A program made the position numbers and the translations under genes. From Niallia sp. Man26 (GTDB taxonomy: Bacteria > Bacillota > Bacilli > Bacillales > Cytobacillaceae), in contig NZ_CP095743.1 of NCBI RefSeq assembly GCF_022049065.2, forward strand, positions 2,867,001 through 2,931,000: a stretch of DNA of 64,000 bases, in the 5' to 3' direction. Positions 1 to 9,956 of this stretch are shown here, one piece after another (the stretch's first letter is position 1; the number at the start of each line of letters is the position of its first letter). Below the pieces are notes generated by a model, which was given only the letters and a program-made list of their open reading frames with translations, had not been told where the DNA came from and searched no databases.

Positions 1-918
1 GATTTCTCTCGGTTTGAAATGATTAGCCTTTGAATAAAATTGTCCGAAATAGGTGAGCATCTCTTCTTCCGGCTCTTGATAAATTGGGAACATGCTAACA
101 TCTCGCTCAATCAGCTTTCCTTGTCTGATGAAAAACACTTGGACACACATCCAGCCTTTGTCAACTGAATATCCAAAAACATCTCTGTCGACAAGGTCTG
201 TCATCATCATTTTTTGCTTTTCCATCGTAGCTTCAATATTAGCAATCTGGTCTCTGTATTCTTTTGCCCGCTCAAAATCAAGCTCCTCAGCAGCAGCTGA
301 CATTTTTGCTGTGAGCTCCTTTTTTATCTCCTTATAGCCGCCATTCAGAAACTTTGTAATCTCATCAACCATCTTGCGGTATTCTTCCTGAGGCACCTCA
401 TTTACACATGGAGCAAGGCATTGTCCAAGATGATAATAAAGACATACTCTGTCTGGCAATGTAGTGCATTTACGAAGAGGATAAAGCCTGTCAAGGAGCT
501 TTTTCGTTTCATTAGCGGCCTGTACGTTAGGGTATGGACCGAAGTATTTGCCTTTATCCTTTTTCACATTACGTGTCGTAATTAACCGGGGATGTCTTTC
601 TGCTGTCAGCTTAATAAATGGATAACTTTTGTCGTCCTTAAGCATAATATTGTATTTCGGATCATGCTTTTTAATTAGATTAATCTCTAAGATAAGTGCT
701 TCTATATTAGATGAAGTGATAATATATTCAAAGTCCTCTATTTCATTCACAAGCCGCAAGGTTTTCCCGTCATGCGAACCAGTGAAATAAGAGCGGACGC
801 GGTTTTTAAGTACCTTTGCTTTCCCTACATAGATGATCGTTCCTTGTCTGTCTTTCATCAGGTAGCATCCTGGCTGGTCAGGCAAAAGCATCAGTTTGTT
901 TTTTATTGTATCGTTCAT
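1..918 (-). CDS. uvrC: UvrABC nuclease subunit C, N-terminal part (cut by window edge)
   Basis: The first 306 codons of UvrC read from an ATG at 918 with the ribosome binding site GGGAGGG just upstream; the family is about 600 residues, so the C-terminal half lies outside. Visible are the GIY-YIG nuclease domain (residues about 12-95, with PGCYLMKD and IIYVGKAK), which cuts 3' of the lesion, and the UVR motif region (about 195-235, [11 protein letters not shown]) that contacts UvrB. The protein acts in nucleotide excision repair with UvrA and UvrB. It follows trxA, as in B. subtilis, but a terminator after trxA suggests separate transcription. Confidence 0.95.
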   Translation of the reverse strand, partial: MNDTIKNKLMLLPDQPGCYLMKDRQGTIIYVGKAKVLKNRVRSYFTGSHDGKTLRLVNEIEDFEYIITSSNIEALILEINLIKKHDPKYNIMLKDDKSYPFIKLTAERHPRLITTRNVKKDKGKYFGPYPNVQAANETKKLLDRLYPLRKCTTLPDRVCLYYHLGQCLAPCVNEVPQEEYRKMVDEITKFLNGGYKEIKKELTAKMSAAAEELDFERAKEYRDQIANIEATMEKQKMMMTDLVDRDVFGYSVDKGWMCVQVFFIRQGKLIERDVSMFPIYQEPEEEMLTYFGQFYSKANHFKPREI

Positions 919-971
919 TGCAGTCCCTCCCTGAACGCACTTGTTTATACAGAACATAAGTACTATTATAT

Positions 972-1000
972 ATGATAGGGCAGAAGCTCGTTTTCAGCAA
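972..1000 (-). promoter_or_regulatory. candidate sigma-A promoter of uvrC
   Basis: On the minus strand TTGCTG (995-1000) and TATCAT (972-977) are separated by 17 bp, about 50 bp before the uvrC start. A second TATAAT-like string overlaps it just downstream. The -35 match is weak. Confidence 0.4.
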
Positions 1001-1074
1001 CTATGAGTGTGTGTAAGTTGGAGGAAGGGAATGAGGATTTTTCCAAAAGTCCAACTAAAAGCTGATTAAAGGCC

Positions 1075-1104
1075 AAAAAAAGAACCCTAGGAAGTCCCAG
1101 GGTT
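1075..1104 (-). terminator. intrinsic terminator of trxA
   Basis: A hairpin with arms AACCCT/AGGGTT extended by an inner GG/CC is followed on the minus strand by a run of Ts (1075-1081). It lies 14 bp after the trxA stop. Confidence 0.8.
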
Positions 1105-1117
1105 TTGTTTTTGAGTC

Positions 1118-1432
1118 TTAAACGTGTTTAGCCAATAGCTCAGAAAGAGCTTCTTTTGGTTGGAAACCAACAACTTTATCGACTACTTCGCCGTCTTTGA
1201 ATACCAACAATGTTGGGATGCTCATTACGCCGAATTTAGAAGCTGATTCTTGGTTTTCGTCAACATCGATTTTCACGATTTTAACTTTATCACCAATTTC
1301 TGAATCCAATTCTTCCAATACTGGTGCAATCATTTTACATGGTCCGCACCAAGGTGCCCAAAAATCTGCAAGGACTACGCCTGAACCTGTTTCTTCTGAA
1401 AAGTTTTGATCTGTTGCATGTGAAATTGCCAT
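1118..1432 (-). CDS. trxA: thioredoxin
   Basis: 104 residues, the usual length for thioredoxin. The redox-active WCGPC motif is at residues 28-32 and the cis-proline segment SIPTLLVF near residue 73. Thioredoxin is the general cytosolic dithiol reductant, supplying ribonucleotide reductase, methionine sulfoxide reductase and others. The ATG at 1432 has the site AGAGGAGG 8-9 nt upstream. It has its own candidate promoter and a terminator, so it is probably a single-gene unit between etfA and uvrC. Confidence 0.97.
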   Translation of the reverse strand: MAISHATDQNFSEETGSGVVLADFWAPWCGPCKMIAPVLEELDSEIGDKVKIVKIDVDENQESASKFGVMSIPTLLVFKDGEVVDKVVGFQPKEALSELLAKHV

Positions 1433-1475
1433 TTATATATGCCTCCTCTTAGTGTTAAACCTGATAATATCCCAA

Positions 1476-1505
1476 AGTATACCACCGTTTTACTATTGAT
1501 GCTAA
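1476..1505 (-). promoter_or_regulatory. candidate sigma-A promoter of trxA
   Basis: TTAGCA (1500-1505) and TATACT (1476-1481) lie 18 bp apart on the minus strand, about 45 bp before the trxA start codon. Confidence 0.5.
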
Positions 1506-1577
1506 TAATTTGTTTCGTCCATCATTTTTCCCATCTGTTCCTGCATCTATTCAGTCGTTTTGCCCACTTGACTTTCG

Positions 1578-2552
1578 TTATTGGCTGTCTTGAGATCTCA
1601 AGCCTTTCTCTAGTAATGGCAACACATCAAAAACATTCCCGACAATTCCATAATCTGATGCTTGAAAAATCGGTGCTTCTTCATCCTTGTTAATCGCAAT
1701 AATTATATCTGCTGACGTAATGCCGACTAGATGCTGGATAGCTCCTGAAATTCCACATGCGATATATATTTTTGGGGCGACTGTTTCTCCTGTCTGGCCA
1801 ATTTGATTGGATGCATCACACACGCCAAGTTCAACAGCCCCTCGTGACACGCCAACTTTACCTCCTAATGTCTCGGCAAGCTGTTTGACAAGAAGATAGC
1901 CACTTTCATTTCCAACACCTCTGCCTGCTGCAGCAATTATGTTGGCATTTGCCAGTTCTTCCTTGCCGCTGCTCTTTTTCTCAAGCCGGACAAGGGAAAA
2001 GTCAGGATTGTTTACAATTGGAGATTGTATCTCTTTAATACCCTTTTTCTCCTCAAGCCTGTTATCAGCTTTCCAAGCTTTTTGCTTTATGCTTAAAATA
2101 CAATGATTGTTTATCTGCACCTTGTTGATAATATTTCCAGATAAAATTTGTCTTGTTACAAACAAGCTATCTGGCCCCGTTTTTATTTCTACAATATTAG
2201 AAACTAGGGGGAGTTTAAGGGATTCGGAAAGACATGCTGCTAGTGTTTTGCCAAAGTCCGTCTGTCCTAATAACACGGCATAAGGCTGCTCTGCTTCTAT
2301 GAATTGCTTTATGAGAGGAAGCAATGTATGAACATTAGGTCTGGAGAGCTTACTGTTTTTCATGAACACAACTCTGTCACAGTGATAATACATAAGATCA
2401 TCAGCAATTGATTCATCATCGTCGTCGCCGACAAGCAAGACAACTATTTCGCTATCGCTGGATATTTTAGTAGCTGCCTCCATGCACTCTAATGTGACTG
2501 AATGTAATTTATCCTGTCTTTTTTCCGCAATAATCACTATTCGCTTTTTCAA
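1578..2552 (-). CDS. etfA: electron transfer flavoprotein alpha subunit
   Basis: 324 residues. The C-terminal FAD-binding domain is clear: GRGVGNESG near residue 211, QIGQTGETVAPKIYIACG near 252-269, then GISGAIQHLVG and INKDEEAPIF. The N-terminal domain is much less like the usual EtfA sequence. With EtfB it forms the heterodimer that takes electrons from acyl-CoA dehydrogenases. The start is TTG (2550-2552) behind GGGAGTGAGAG; no ATG fits. It follows etfB by 15 bp in the lcfA-etfB-etfA unit. Confidence 0.93.
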   Translation of the reverse strand: MKKRIVIIAEKRQDKLHSVTLECMEAATKISSDSEIVVLLVGDDDDESIADDLMYYHCDRVVFMKNSKLSRPNVHTLLPLIKQFIEAEQPYAVLLGQTDFGKTLAACLSESLKLPLVSNIVEIKTGPDSLFVTRQILSGNIINKVQINNHCILSIKQKAWKADNRLEEKKGIKEIQSPIVNNPDFSLVRLEKKSSGKEELANANIIAAAGRGVGNESGYLLVKQLAETLGGKVGVSRGAVELGVCDASNQIGQTGETVAPKIYIACGISGAIQHLVGITSADIIIAINKDEEAPIFQASDYGIVGNVFDVLPLLEKGLRSQDSQ

Positions 2553-2567
2553 TTTCTCTCACTCCCG

Positions 2568-3311
2568 TCACTCTTGTATATGGCTTTGTATTATTTGCGC
2601 CAATTGTTTCACTTTGTCTTCCAGTTCCCCTTCCAACAGAATCTTTTTCCGATCATTTACGAAATAGCTGAAATCAACTGTTTGAATATCCTTTTGATTT
2701 TGATAGGCTACTGTCTTTTTTTCAAGAGGCTTTTGTTTAGCCTTCATGATGCTTGAGAGCTTCGGCAAACGAGGTGTATGCAGGCCTTGCGGGATTGTGA
2801 GGAGAACTGGAAATTTCCCTTTATATGTCTCTAAATCTCCATTGCTCTCCTTCGTTATGAAAACAGCCTCTTTTTCTACTTCCAGCTTTGCCGCCTTTGA
2901 AAGGAAGGGAAGTCCTAATATTGTTGCCACTCTAGGTCCAACTTGTCCTGAGCCCCCATTTGTCGAAAAGTCTCCAGCTAAGATAAGATCATACGGCAGG
3001 CTGCTTAATTGCTCAGCAATAAGCTTAGCAATTACAGCCGGCTCTAAGTCTTCGTCTGTTTTTACGAATAGGGCATTGTCTGCTCCCATCGCAAGTGCTC
3101 TTCTAAGATGTTTTTCAGCTTCCCGATGGTGAACAGTCAAGACTGTAACGCTGCCTCCGTAAGCTTCCTTTAAAAGCAGAGCTTCCTCTAATGCTGCTTC
3201 ATCTGGCGGATTAACACTTTCTTTTAAATTGGTATGCTGTATCTTCCCGTTCTCAATCATAAGCTGCTGGTTTGCTTCCAGGACGATTGAAAGCAAGACG
3301 ATGATATTCAT
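2568..3311 (-). CDS. etfB: electron transfer flavoprotein beta subunit (divergent)
   Basis: 247 residues from the ATG at 3311. An upstream in-frame ATG at 3317 is only 3 nt from the GGGAG site, while the ATG at 3311 is 9 nt away, so the latter is preferred. The beta-subunit signature is present (LILAGDFSTNGGSGQVGPRVA, near residue 115; ALAMGAD near 77). The usual N-terminal VKQVPDTE-like segment is replaced by LLSIVLEANQQ, and the C-terminal region is also atypical. It binds AMP structurally and works with EtfA. The gene starts right at the lcfA stop (TAATG), implying translational coupling. Confidence 0.9.
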   Translation of the reverse strand: MNIIVLLSIVLEANQQLMIENGKIQHTNLKESVNPPDEAALEEALLLKEAYGGSVTVLTVHHREAEKHLRRALAMGADNALFVKTDEDLEPAVIAKLIAEQLSSLPYDLILAGDFSTNGGSGQVGPRVATILGLPFLSKAAKLEVEKEAVFITKESNGDLETYKGKFPVLLTIPQGLHTPRLPKLSSIMKAKQKPLEKKTVAYQNQKDIQTVDFSYFVNDRKKILLEGELEDKVKQLAQIIQSHIQE

Positions 3312-3316
3312 CCCCA

Positions 3317-4999
3317 TTATCTCCCTTCTTCCGTTTCCTTCTCCTTTAACTCTCTTCTCAATACTTTGCCGATCGCTGACTTTGGCAGCTCATCACGGAA
3401 TTCATAAATTCTTGGCACCTTAAAGGTTGCCATCCTTGTTCGCATAAATGTATTCAGCTCATCGTCTGAAACCTGCTCTCCTTCTTTCAACACAATAAAT
3501 GCCTTCACTGTTTCACCTCGGTAAGAGTCTTTCACACCGACAACTGCTGCTTCCTGAACGGCAGGATGCTCATACAGAACCTCTTCGACTTCTCGTGGAT
3601 ATATATTAAAGCCGCCGGCGATTATCGTATCCTTTTTCCTGTCAACAATATAGAAAAAGCCCTTTTCATCCATATAACAGAGGTCGCCTGTATACAGCCA
3701 TCCGTCCTTTAGAACAAGCTCTGTCTCCTCTTGATTATTCCAATATCCCTTCATTACTTGAGGTCCTTTAACTGCCAGCTCACCAATTTCTCCAGGAGGG
3801 AGCATTTCACCCGTTTCCGGCGAGAAAACAGCAGCATCTGTACCAGGCCATGGTACACCTATGCTTCCTTTAACAATATCGTGATCCCATAAGAAGTTAA
3901 CATGCGTCACTGGAGAGGCTTCTGTCAGTCCATAGCCCTCAACCAGCTTTCCGCCAGTCTTCTCTTCAAAGCGGTCGATAATCTCTTTAGGAAGCGGAGC
4001 AGAACCGCTTATAGCGGCAATGATTGAGGATAGGTCATATTTTTTAATATCTGGATGGTTCAACAAGCCGATATAAATAGTCGGCGCCCCAGGGAATACG
4101 GTAGGCTTTTGTTTATGAATCGTTTTAAGTGCAGTAATCGCATCAAATTTTGGGAGCAAGATCATTTTGTATATCTCCATGACAGACAGGACAAGCACAG
4201 TCATCATCCCATACACATGGAAAAGGGGCATAATTGCAAGGAGCCTTTCTTTGCCTTTCTCCAGCTTATACAGCCACTGGCGGCACATAGCAGTGTTGGC
4301 AACAAGGTTTTGATGTGTTAGCATAACGCCTTTCGGGAATCCTGTTGTTCCTCCTGTGTACTGGATAATCGCCAAGTCTTCCTCAAAGTTAAGGCTGTGT
4401 TCTGTAAACTCTTCTACAGGCTTTTTCCAAATTTTTTTTAACAGATGGGTAGATCCCTCATGTTTGACGGAAGGAATAATGCCATGCTCTTTTTTCTGGA
4501 TATATGGATAAACGAGATTTTTGGGGAATGGGAGGAATTCACTGATAGAGGTTACAAGTATTTGCTCTATACTTGTCATTTCTTGTACATTTTTTACGCG
4601 GTTGTAAAGGATATCGAGTGTAATAATGACTTTTGCGCCAGCGTCATTGAGGATAAATTCAATTTCTCTTTCTTTATAAAGAGGGTTTACTGGAACTACA
4701 ATCGCTCCGGCAAGCATAATGGCATAAAAACTGATTACAGTTTGCGGGATATTTGGCAGCATTACTGCAACCCTGTCTCCCTTATTCACTCCGATGCTTT
4801 GCAAATAAGCTGCTAGTTTAGATGATTTTTGATACGTTTGCTTAAACGTTAATTCCTTTCCCATAAAGTGAACTGCCTTATGTTTCGGATATTCTTTTGC
4901 TGCATTGCGCAGCAGCTGGGGAAGGGTTTCTGCCTTATAATAAACATTTTTCGCTGTTTCCTTTGGATAAAGTTCAAGCCAAGGTTTCTCTGTTTCCAA
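3317..4999 (-). CDS. lcfA: long-chain fatty-acid--CoA ligase
   Basis: ATP-dependent activation of long-chain fatty acids to acyl-CoA, the entry step of beta-oxidation. The AMP-binding P-loop YTGGTTGFPKG is near residue 215, the adenylate motif GYGLTEASP near 355, YTGDL near 440 and the hinge DRKKDTI near 457. The start is set at TTG (4999): AGGAGGA sits 7 nt before it, and this gives METEKPWLELYP, aligning with the B. subtilis start MQSQKPWL, and 560 residues. An ATG six codons upstream has the ribosome binding site inside its own coding sequence. fadR and fadB, which follow lcfA in B. subtilis, are absent. Confidence 0.95.
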   Translation of the reverse strand: METEKPWLELYPKETAKNVYYKAETLPQLLRNAAKEYPKHKAVHFMGKELTFKQTYQKSSKLAAYLQSIGVNKGDRVAVMLPNIPQTVISFYAIMLAGAIVVPVNPLYKEREIEFILNDAGAKVIITLDILYNRVKNVQEMTSIEQILVTSISEFLPFPKNLVYPYIQKKEHGIIPSVKHEGSTHLLKKIWKKPVEEFTEHSLNFEEDLAIIQYTGGTTGFPKGVMLTHQNLVANTAMCRQWLYKLEKGKERLLAIMPLFHVYGMMTVLVLSVMEIYKMILLPKFDAITALKTIHKQKPTVFPGAPTIYIGLLNHPDIKKYDLSSIIAAISGSAPLPKEIIDRFEEKTGGKLVEGYGLTEASPVTHVNFLWDHDIVKGSIGVPWPGTDAAVFSPETGEMLPPGEIGELAVKGPQVMKGYWNNQEETELVLKDGWLYTGDLCYMDEKGFFYIVDRKKDTIIAGGFNIYPREVEEVLYEHPAVQEAAVVGVKDSYRGETVKAFIVLKEGEQVSDDELNTFMRTRMATFKVPRIYEFRDELPKSAIGKVLRRELKEKETEEGR

Positions 5000-5102
5000 A
5001 CCTGCTCCTCCTAACATAGTTGAGATTGTACTAGCTTATTATATGGCGGGAAGGAGCTTTAGGACATTTAAAATAAGCCTAAATTATAAAAAGGGCATTT
5101 TT

Positions 5103-5141
5103 AAATAACAAAAGAGACCAGTTTCCTTGAAACTGGTCTCT
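5103..5141 (-). terminator. intrinsic terminator after the mutS2-DUF350 unit
   Basis: A perfect 13-bp stem (5113-5125 with 5129-5141, loop of 3) is followed on the minus strand by TTTTGTTATTT. It ends transcription from the DUF350 gene before lcfA. Confidence 0.9.
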
Positions 5142-5209
5142 GAATGTAGCCAAACTTCTATAAGGTTGTAGATCTGCAGCCAGTATACTTAAAAAACTGG
5201 TCTACCCCA

Positions 5210-5617
5210 TTAGGAGATGCCTGCACCTATTATATAGGAAAGGCCGATTGAAATAATCATAGAGATAAGACCGACCGCTCTGTTATCATTTTTTATCTCT
5301 TCATCAATCTTAAATTTCGGTGTTAAAAACTCAAAAATAAAGTATCCTATCAGCAATAGGAAGAAACCGAATATTCCCCAGGCAATCATCGTCAGCAATG
5401 AGTCATTCTGCATGATGGAATGCCTGAATACATTCGCAATCCCGAATATTTTACCGCCTGTTGCCATCGCAACAGCAACATTCCCTTTTTTTATCTCTTC
5501 CCAGTTATTATATTTTGTAACTAATTCAAATATAGATAAAAAAACAACGATGCTCAGGATAACAACACTGTAATCGCCAGCGGTGTTCACATATTCATTG
5601 CTCCAAAATGCATTCAT
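5210..5617 (-). CDS. yshE: DUF350 family membrane protein
   Basis: 135 residues with four predicted membrane helices (about 17-35, 50-66, 73-97 and 112-133), matching the DUF350 family and the B. subtilis position of yshE next to mutS2. Function is not established; the family is a small integral membrane protein. It begins 31 bp after mutS2 and ends before a strong terminator, so it is probably the last gene of the polX-mutS2 unit. ATG at 5617 follows a GAGAGGAGA site. Confidence 0.85.
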   Translation of the reverse strand: MNAFWSNEYVNTAGDYSVVILSIVVFLSIFELVTKYNNWEEIKKGNVAVAMATGGKIFGIANVFRHSIMQNDSLLTMIAWGIFGFFLLLIGYFIFEFLTPKFKIDEEIKNDNRAVGLISMIISIGLSYIIGAGIS

Positions 5618-5648
5618 CTGGCATCTCCTCTCTCTTGTCTTGTTTCTA

Positions 5649-7997
5649 TTATTTCAGTTCTACAACGGTAACGCCGCTGCCGCCTTCCCCAGCCTCACCG
5701 AAGCGAATACTTTTGACGGAACGATGGTTTTTTAAGTATTCTTGCACACCTGTTCGTAGTGCTCCAGTTCCTTTGCCATGAATGATGGATACTCTTGGAT
5801 AGCCTGCTAACAGACTGTCATCAATATATTTCTCAACACGCGCCAAGGCATTTTCATACCTTTCCCCTCGAAGATCTAGTTCAAGACTTACATGGAAATC
5901 TTTGCCCCTGATTGTTGCAAGTGGTTTTGTTTCCACCACTTTAGGCGCTTTAATGAACTCCATATCACGCTCTTTCACTTTCATCTTCATAATGCCGATT
6001 TGAACTTGCCACTCTTTATTAGAGACCCTTTCAATCAGCTGGCCCTTCTGGTCAAATGTCAGTACTTTTACTTCATCCCCCGGCTGGAACTCATGATTTG
6101 TTTTCACTGCTTCTTTTCGCTTAATCGCTGATTTTGGAGCAGCATCCTCAAGGCGTTTTCTTGCATCAATTAATTCATGCTCTTTAATTTCCGCCCGTTT
6201 CTCCAGCTGCATTTTCCGTAAATCTGAAATGACTGTTTCCGCTTCTTGTTTCGCATTTTCAACGATATCTGCGGCTTTCTTTTTAGCCTTTTCTTCAAGC
6301 GCCTCTTTTTTCTCGTAATATTCCATTACTTGCTTTTGCAGGTCACGATGCAGCATTTCCGCCTGCTTCAGCAAATCAGCAGCTTCCTTATGCTCGGATT
6401 CTGCAGCTCTGCGGCTTTCTTCCAGGGAAGCAATCATATTTTCAATTTTGTTCGTTTCTGCACTCACATGAGATCTCGCTGTTTCAATAACATCCTCATT
6501 TAATCCGAGTCGTTTGGAAATCTCGAACGCATTGCTCCGTCCAGGAACACCAATCAGCAGTTTATAGGTAGGACTTAATGTCTCAACATCAAACTCTACA
6601 CTGGCATTAACAACACCTTCTCGATTATACCCGTATGCTTTCAACTCAGGATAATGGGTTGTGGCAATTACTCTTGCTCCTCTTTTGTTTACTTCATCCA
6701 AAATAGAAATGGCAAGTGCTGCCCCTTCTTGAGGATCTGTTCCGGCACCAAGCTCATCAAACAGGACAAGGCTGCTGCTGTTAACTTCCTTCAATATGCT
6801 TACAATATTGACCATATGAGAAGAGAATGTACTTAATGATTGTTCAATAGACTGCTCATCGCCAATATCTGCATATACAGCCTCAAACACACCCATTTCT
6901 GATTCATCAAGAGCAGGAATTTGCAAACCGGATTGAGCCATTAATGTGCATAAGCCTACTGTTTTTAATGTTACTGTTTTACCGCCTGTATTCGGTCCTG
7001 TTATAACAATAGAAGAATAAGCATCTCCTAATGCGACATCATTAGCTACAACCTCGTCAATTGGAATCAAGGGATGTCTTGCCTTGAACAAGTTTATTTT
7101 TCTTTCATTATTTATGATTGGTTTTGTTCCTTTAATGCGATGACCATATTTCGCCTTAGCAAACATAAAGTCAATTTCCTTTAATATCTCCACAATTTCC
7201 AGCAGCTCTTCTCTATGCTCTGCCACAAGAACAGTCAGCTGTGCTAGAATTCGGTCTATTTCCTGCTGCTCTTTTACGCGTATGCCTTGCAGCTCATTAT
7301 TTAATGTTACAACCGATTGAGGCTCAATAAATAATGTTTGACCTGAAGCACTTTGGTCATGGATGATTCCACCATAATGTCCTCTGTATTCTTGTTTAAC
7401 AGGGATAACATAACGGTCATTCCGGATTGTGATGATTGTATCTGACAGCATCTTTGCTGCATTAGCGGAACGAATCATGCTTTCTAGTTTTTCCCGCACC
7501 TTCGATTCATTTCTTCTTAATTGGTTGCGAAGAGCGCGCAATGCTTCACTCGCACTATCCATAACTGTCCCTTGTTCATCAATGGCCATTTTAATTTCTT
7601 CTTCCACTTCAGCGAGCACAACAATGCCGTCAACCAGTTCCTGTAAAATAGGGATTGGATCTTCTTGATGGAATTCCTCTGTGAATCTTTTTATTTGTCT
7701 GCTCACATGGACTGTACTTGCTACTTGGTTCAATTCAACGGGACTTAACATCCCGCCGATGGATGAACGCTTCACATGCGGGCGGATATCATGTATTCCG
7801 CTTAACGGAATGTTTCCCCTCATTCGGAAAACTTTTGCCGCTTCATCTGTTTCCTCCTGCCATTGAACCACTTCTTCATAGCTTGTGGAAGGCATCAGCT
7901 CAGAAGCCTTTATCATTCCTAATGGAGAAGAAACATGCTCTAGCAGCTGGCTTTTAATCTTGTCGAATTCTAATGTCTTCAATACTCTTTCTTGCAT
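5649..7997 (-). CDS. mutS2: endonuclease MutS2
   Basis: 782 residues, the normal MutS2 length. It shows the MutS core and ATPase (Walker [13 protein letters not shown] near 334-345, Walker [12 protein letters not shown] near 412), a long coiled-coil (about 520-635) and a C-terminal Smr nuclease domain ([11 protein letters not shown] near 710, HGKGTGALR near 741). MutS2 lacks the mismatch-recognition domain of MutS; the Bacillus protein acts in recombination and in rescue of collided ribosomes. The ATG at 7997 follows AAAGGAGAT. It is 79 bp from polX with no clear terminator between. Confidence 0.96.
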   Translation of the reverse strand: MQERVLKTLEFDKIKSQLLEHVSSPLGMIKASELMPSTSYEEVVQWQEETDEAAKVFRMRGNIPLSGIHDIRPHVKRSSIGGMLSPVELNQVASTVHVSRQIKRFTEEFHQEDPIPILQELVDGIVVLAEVEEEIKMAIDEQGTVMDSASEALRALRNQLRRNESKVREKLESMIRSANAAKMLSDTIITIRNDRYVIPVKQEYRGHYGGIIHDQSASGQTLFIEPQSVVTLNNELQGIRVKEQQEIDRILAQLTVLVAEHREELLEIVEILKEIDFMFAKAKYGHRIKGTKPIINNERKINLFKARHPLIPIDEVVANDVALGDAYSSIVITGPNTGGKTVTLKTVGLCTLMAQSGLQIPALDESEMGVFEAVYADIGDEQSIEQSLSTFSSHMVNIVSILKEVNSSSLVLFDELGAGTDPQEGAALAISILDEVNKRGARVIATTHYPELKAYGYNREGVVNASVEFDVETLSPTYKLLIGVPGRSNAFEISKRLGLNEDVIETARSHVSAETNKIENMIASLEESRRAAESEHKEAADLLKQAEMLHRDLQKQVMEYYEKKEALEEKAKKKAADIVENAKQEAETVISDLRKMQLEKRAEIKEHELIDARKRLEDAAPKSAIKRKEAVKTNHEFQPGDEVKVLTFDQKGQLIERVSNKEWQVQIGIMKMKVKERDMEFIKAPKVVETKPLATIRGKDFHVSLELDLRGERYENALARVEKYIDDSLLAGYPRVSIIHGKGTGALRTGVQEYLKNHRSVKSIRFGEAGEGGSGVTVVELK

Positions 7998-8076
7998 GGA
8001 GTTATCTCCTTTATCTTTTTAATGCAAACGTAAATTTTTCTTTCCTAGTATTATAGAAAAAATTTTTTAGCTTTTA

Positions 8077-9795
8077 TTACTTATGACGATTCTTTAGAAA
8101 ATCCAACAGTTTTTCCGTATCCCACGTATTAATTACTGTATTTTTATTTATCCAGCCTTTTTTCGCTGTAGACACACCGATGCCCATATAAGCAAGCTCC
8201 TTCGTGTGATGAGCATCTGTATTGATGACAAGATGAACACCAGCATCCTGCGCTTTCTTAATATTTTCTGCATTCAAATCTAGACGGTTTGGATTGCTGT
8301 TCAGCTCAAGTACTGTATTTGTTTCTTTGGCAAGCCTGATTAAATCGTCCATATCCACTTCATAGCCCTCTCTGATTCCGATTTTTCTTCCTGTCGGATG
8401 GGCAATGATATCGACATGCTTATTGCGCAGTGCATTCTCGAGTCTTTCCATAATCTTATGCTTAGGCTGAGAGAAGGAAGAGTGGATGGATGCGATAACG
8501 ATGTCCATTTGCTCAAGAAGCTCGTCATCATAATCAAGTGTTCCGTCCGGTAAAATATCCATTTCAACACCAGCTAAAATGGTAATATCATCGTACTTTT
8601 CATTAAGCGCTTTAATAATCTGAAGCTGTTCTTGCAAACGTTCCGGTGTTAAGCCGTTCGCCACCTTTAAATAGCGGGAGTGATCTGTAATTGCCATATA
8701 TTTGTAGCCGCGCTGTCTGTTTGCTTCGATCATTTCTTCGATAGAAAACGCACCATCACTCCAGGTTGTATGCATATGCAAATCACCTTTAATATCTTCA
8801 AGAGAGATGATATCCAATTCTTCTTTGAAATCTTCGACTTCCTTGCCATCTTCTCTCATTTCAGGAGGAATGAACGGCAAGCCGAAATAATGGTAGAATT
8901 CCTCTTCAGTCGAAAATGTTTCTACTTCCCCTGTTTCAGTGTCTTCCACACCATATTCGCTTATTTTTTTGCCTCGTTCCTTTGCAAGCTGCCTCATTCT
9001 GACATTGTGATCCTTGCTACCTGTGAAATGATGTAAGGTTGTTGCAAATTCCTCCGGCTTAACGAGGCGGAAATCAATGGAAACATCAAATTCCAATTCA
9101 AGCACAACACTTACCTTCGTATTGCCAGCACCAATGACTTCCTTTATGCCTGGTAGGGTCAGCAATTTGTCTTTTACGTCTGCTGGTGAATTGGTGGCAA
9201 TAATAAAGTCCAAATCTTTAATCGTCTCCCGCATTCTTCTAATGCTACCTGCACGGGAAAACCTTTCAATCGCTTCTATTTTTTCTAACTCACCTTCAAT
9301 GGAAAAAGCCACTCGAAGCATATAAGCAAGCGGAAGTCTATCTGGCCTTGAACCAAAGCTGTCAAGCGCCTCCAGTATTTTATCTTCTGTTTTTTTGCCA
9401 AAGCCGCTCAAGGATTGGACTTTCTTTTCCTGACACGCAAGCTTCAAGTCCTCTGCATTTTCAATGCCGAGTTCTTTGTAGAGTTTAGCAATCTTTTTGC
9501 CTCCAAGACCTGGCAGCTGAAGCAATGGTATTAACCCTTTAGGCACTTCTTCCTTTAGTTCCTTCAATACAGAGGATTCTCCTGTATGGATAAAGTCCTC
9601 TATGACAGCAGCAGTGCCCTTTCCGATGCCAGGAAACGCTGTGAAATCTTCTATTTCGTCTAATGTTTGTTCTGTTGTTTCCAACGCTTGTGCTGCTTTG
9701 CGAAATGCGGATATTTTAAAGGAGTTTTCCCCTTTTAATTCCATATATATTGCAATTTGTTCTAATTGGCGTACTACTTCTTTTTTTGTTGTCAT
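8077..9795 (-). CDS. polX: DNA polymerase X with PHP domain
   Basis: 572 residues from the ATG at 9795, which has AGGTGA 5-6 nt upstream; a GTG three codons earlier would overlap that site. Order of parts: helix-hairpin-helix and 8-kDa domain (about 1-140), polymerase beta-like palm and fingers (about 150-310, RDLDFIIA-type strand ETIKDLDFIIATN), then a C-terminal PHP domain (about 335-570) with DLHMHTTWSDG, AITDHS and NTDAHH metal ligands. The PHP domain carries Mn-dependent 3'-5' exonuclease and AP-endonuclease activity, so the protein fits base-excision repair gap filling. Confidence 0.95.
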   Translation of the reverse strand: MTTKKEVVRQLEQIAIYMELKGENSFKISAFRKAAQALETTEQTLDEIEDFTAFPGIGKGTAAVIEDFIHTGESSVLKELKEEVPKGLIPLLQLPGLGGKKIAKLYKELGIENAEDLKLACQEKKVQSLSGFGKKTEDKILEALDSFGSRPDRLPLAYMLRVAFSIEGELEKIEAIERFSRAGSIRRMRETIKDLDFIIATNSPADVKDKLLTLPGIKEVIGAGNTKVSVVLELEFDVSIDFRLVKPEEFATTLHHFTGSKDHNVRMRQLAKERGKKISEYGVEDTETGEVETFSTEEEFYHYFGLPFIPPEMREDGKEVEDFKEELDIISLEDIKGDLHMHTTWSDGAFSIEEMIEANRQRGYKYMAITDHSRYLKVANGLTPERLQEQLQIIKALNEKYDDITILAGVEMDILPDGTLDYDDELLEQMDIVIASIHSSFSQPKHKIMERLENALRNKHVDIIAHPTGRKIGIREGYEVDMDDLIRLAKETNTVLELNSNPNRLDLNAENIKKAQDAGVHLVINTDAHHTKELAYMGIGVSTAKKGWINKNTVINTWDTEKLLDFLKNRHK

Positions 9796-9909
9796 TGTTA
9801 TCACCTACATAATCCTGTCATTGATTAGTATGTTTCCCTTAATTCTGTCAAACAATAATATCATAACATGTTCTGCTATTTTTCTATAACAAGTTGCTAC
9901 TATTTAAGC

Positions 9910-9946
9910 AAAAAGAAACCCCTCCAGCCTCATAGCCGGAAGAGTT
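9910..9946 (-). terminator. intrinsic terminator of the zapA-yshB unit
   Basis: A 12-bp stem with some G-U pairs (9917-9928 with 9935-9946) is followed on the minus strand by TTTCTTTTT. It lies 10 bp after the yshB stop. Confidence 0.75.
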
Positions 9947-9956
9947 CCTATTGCCT

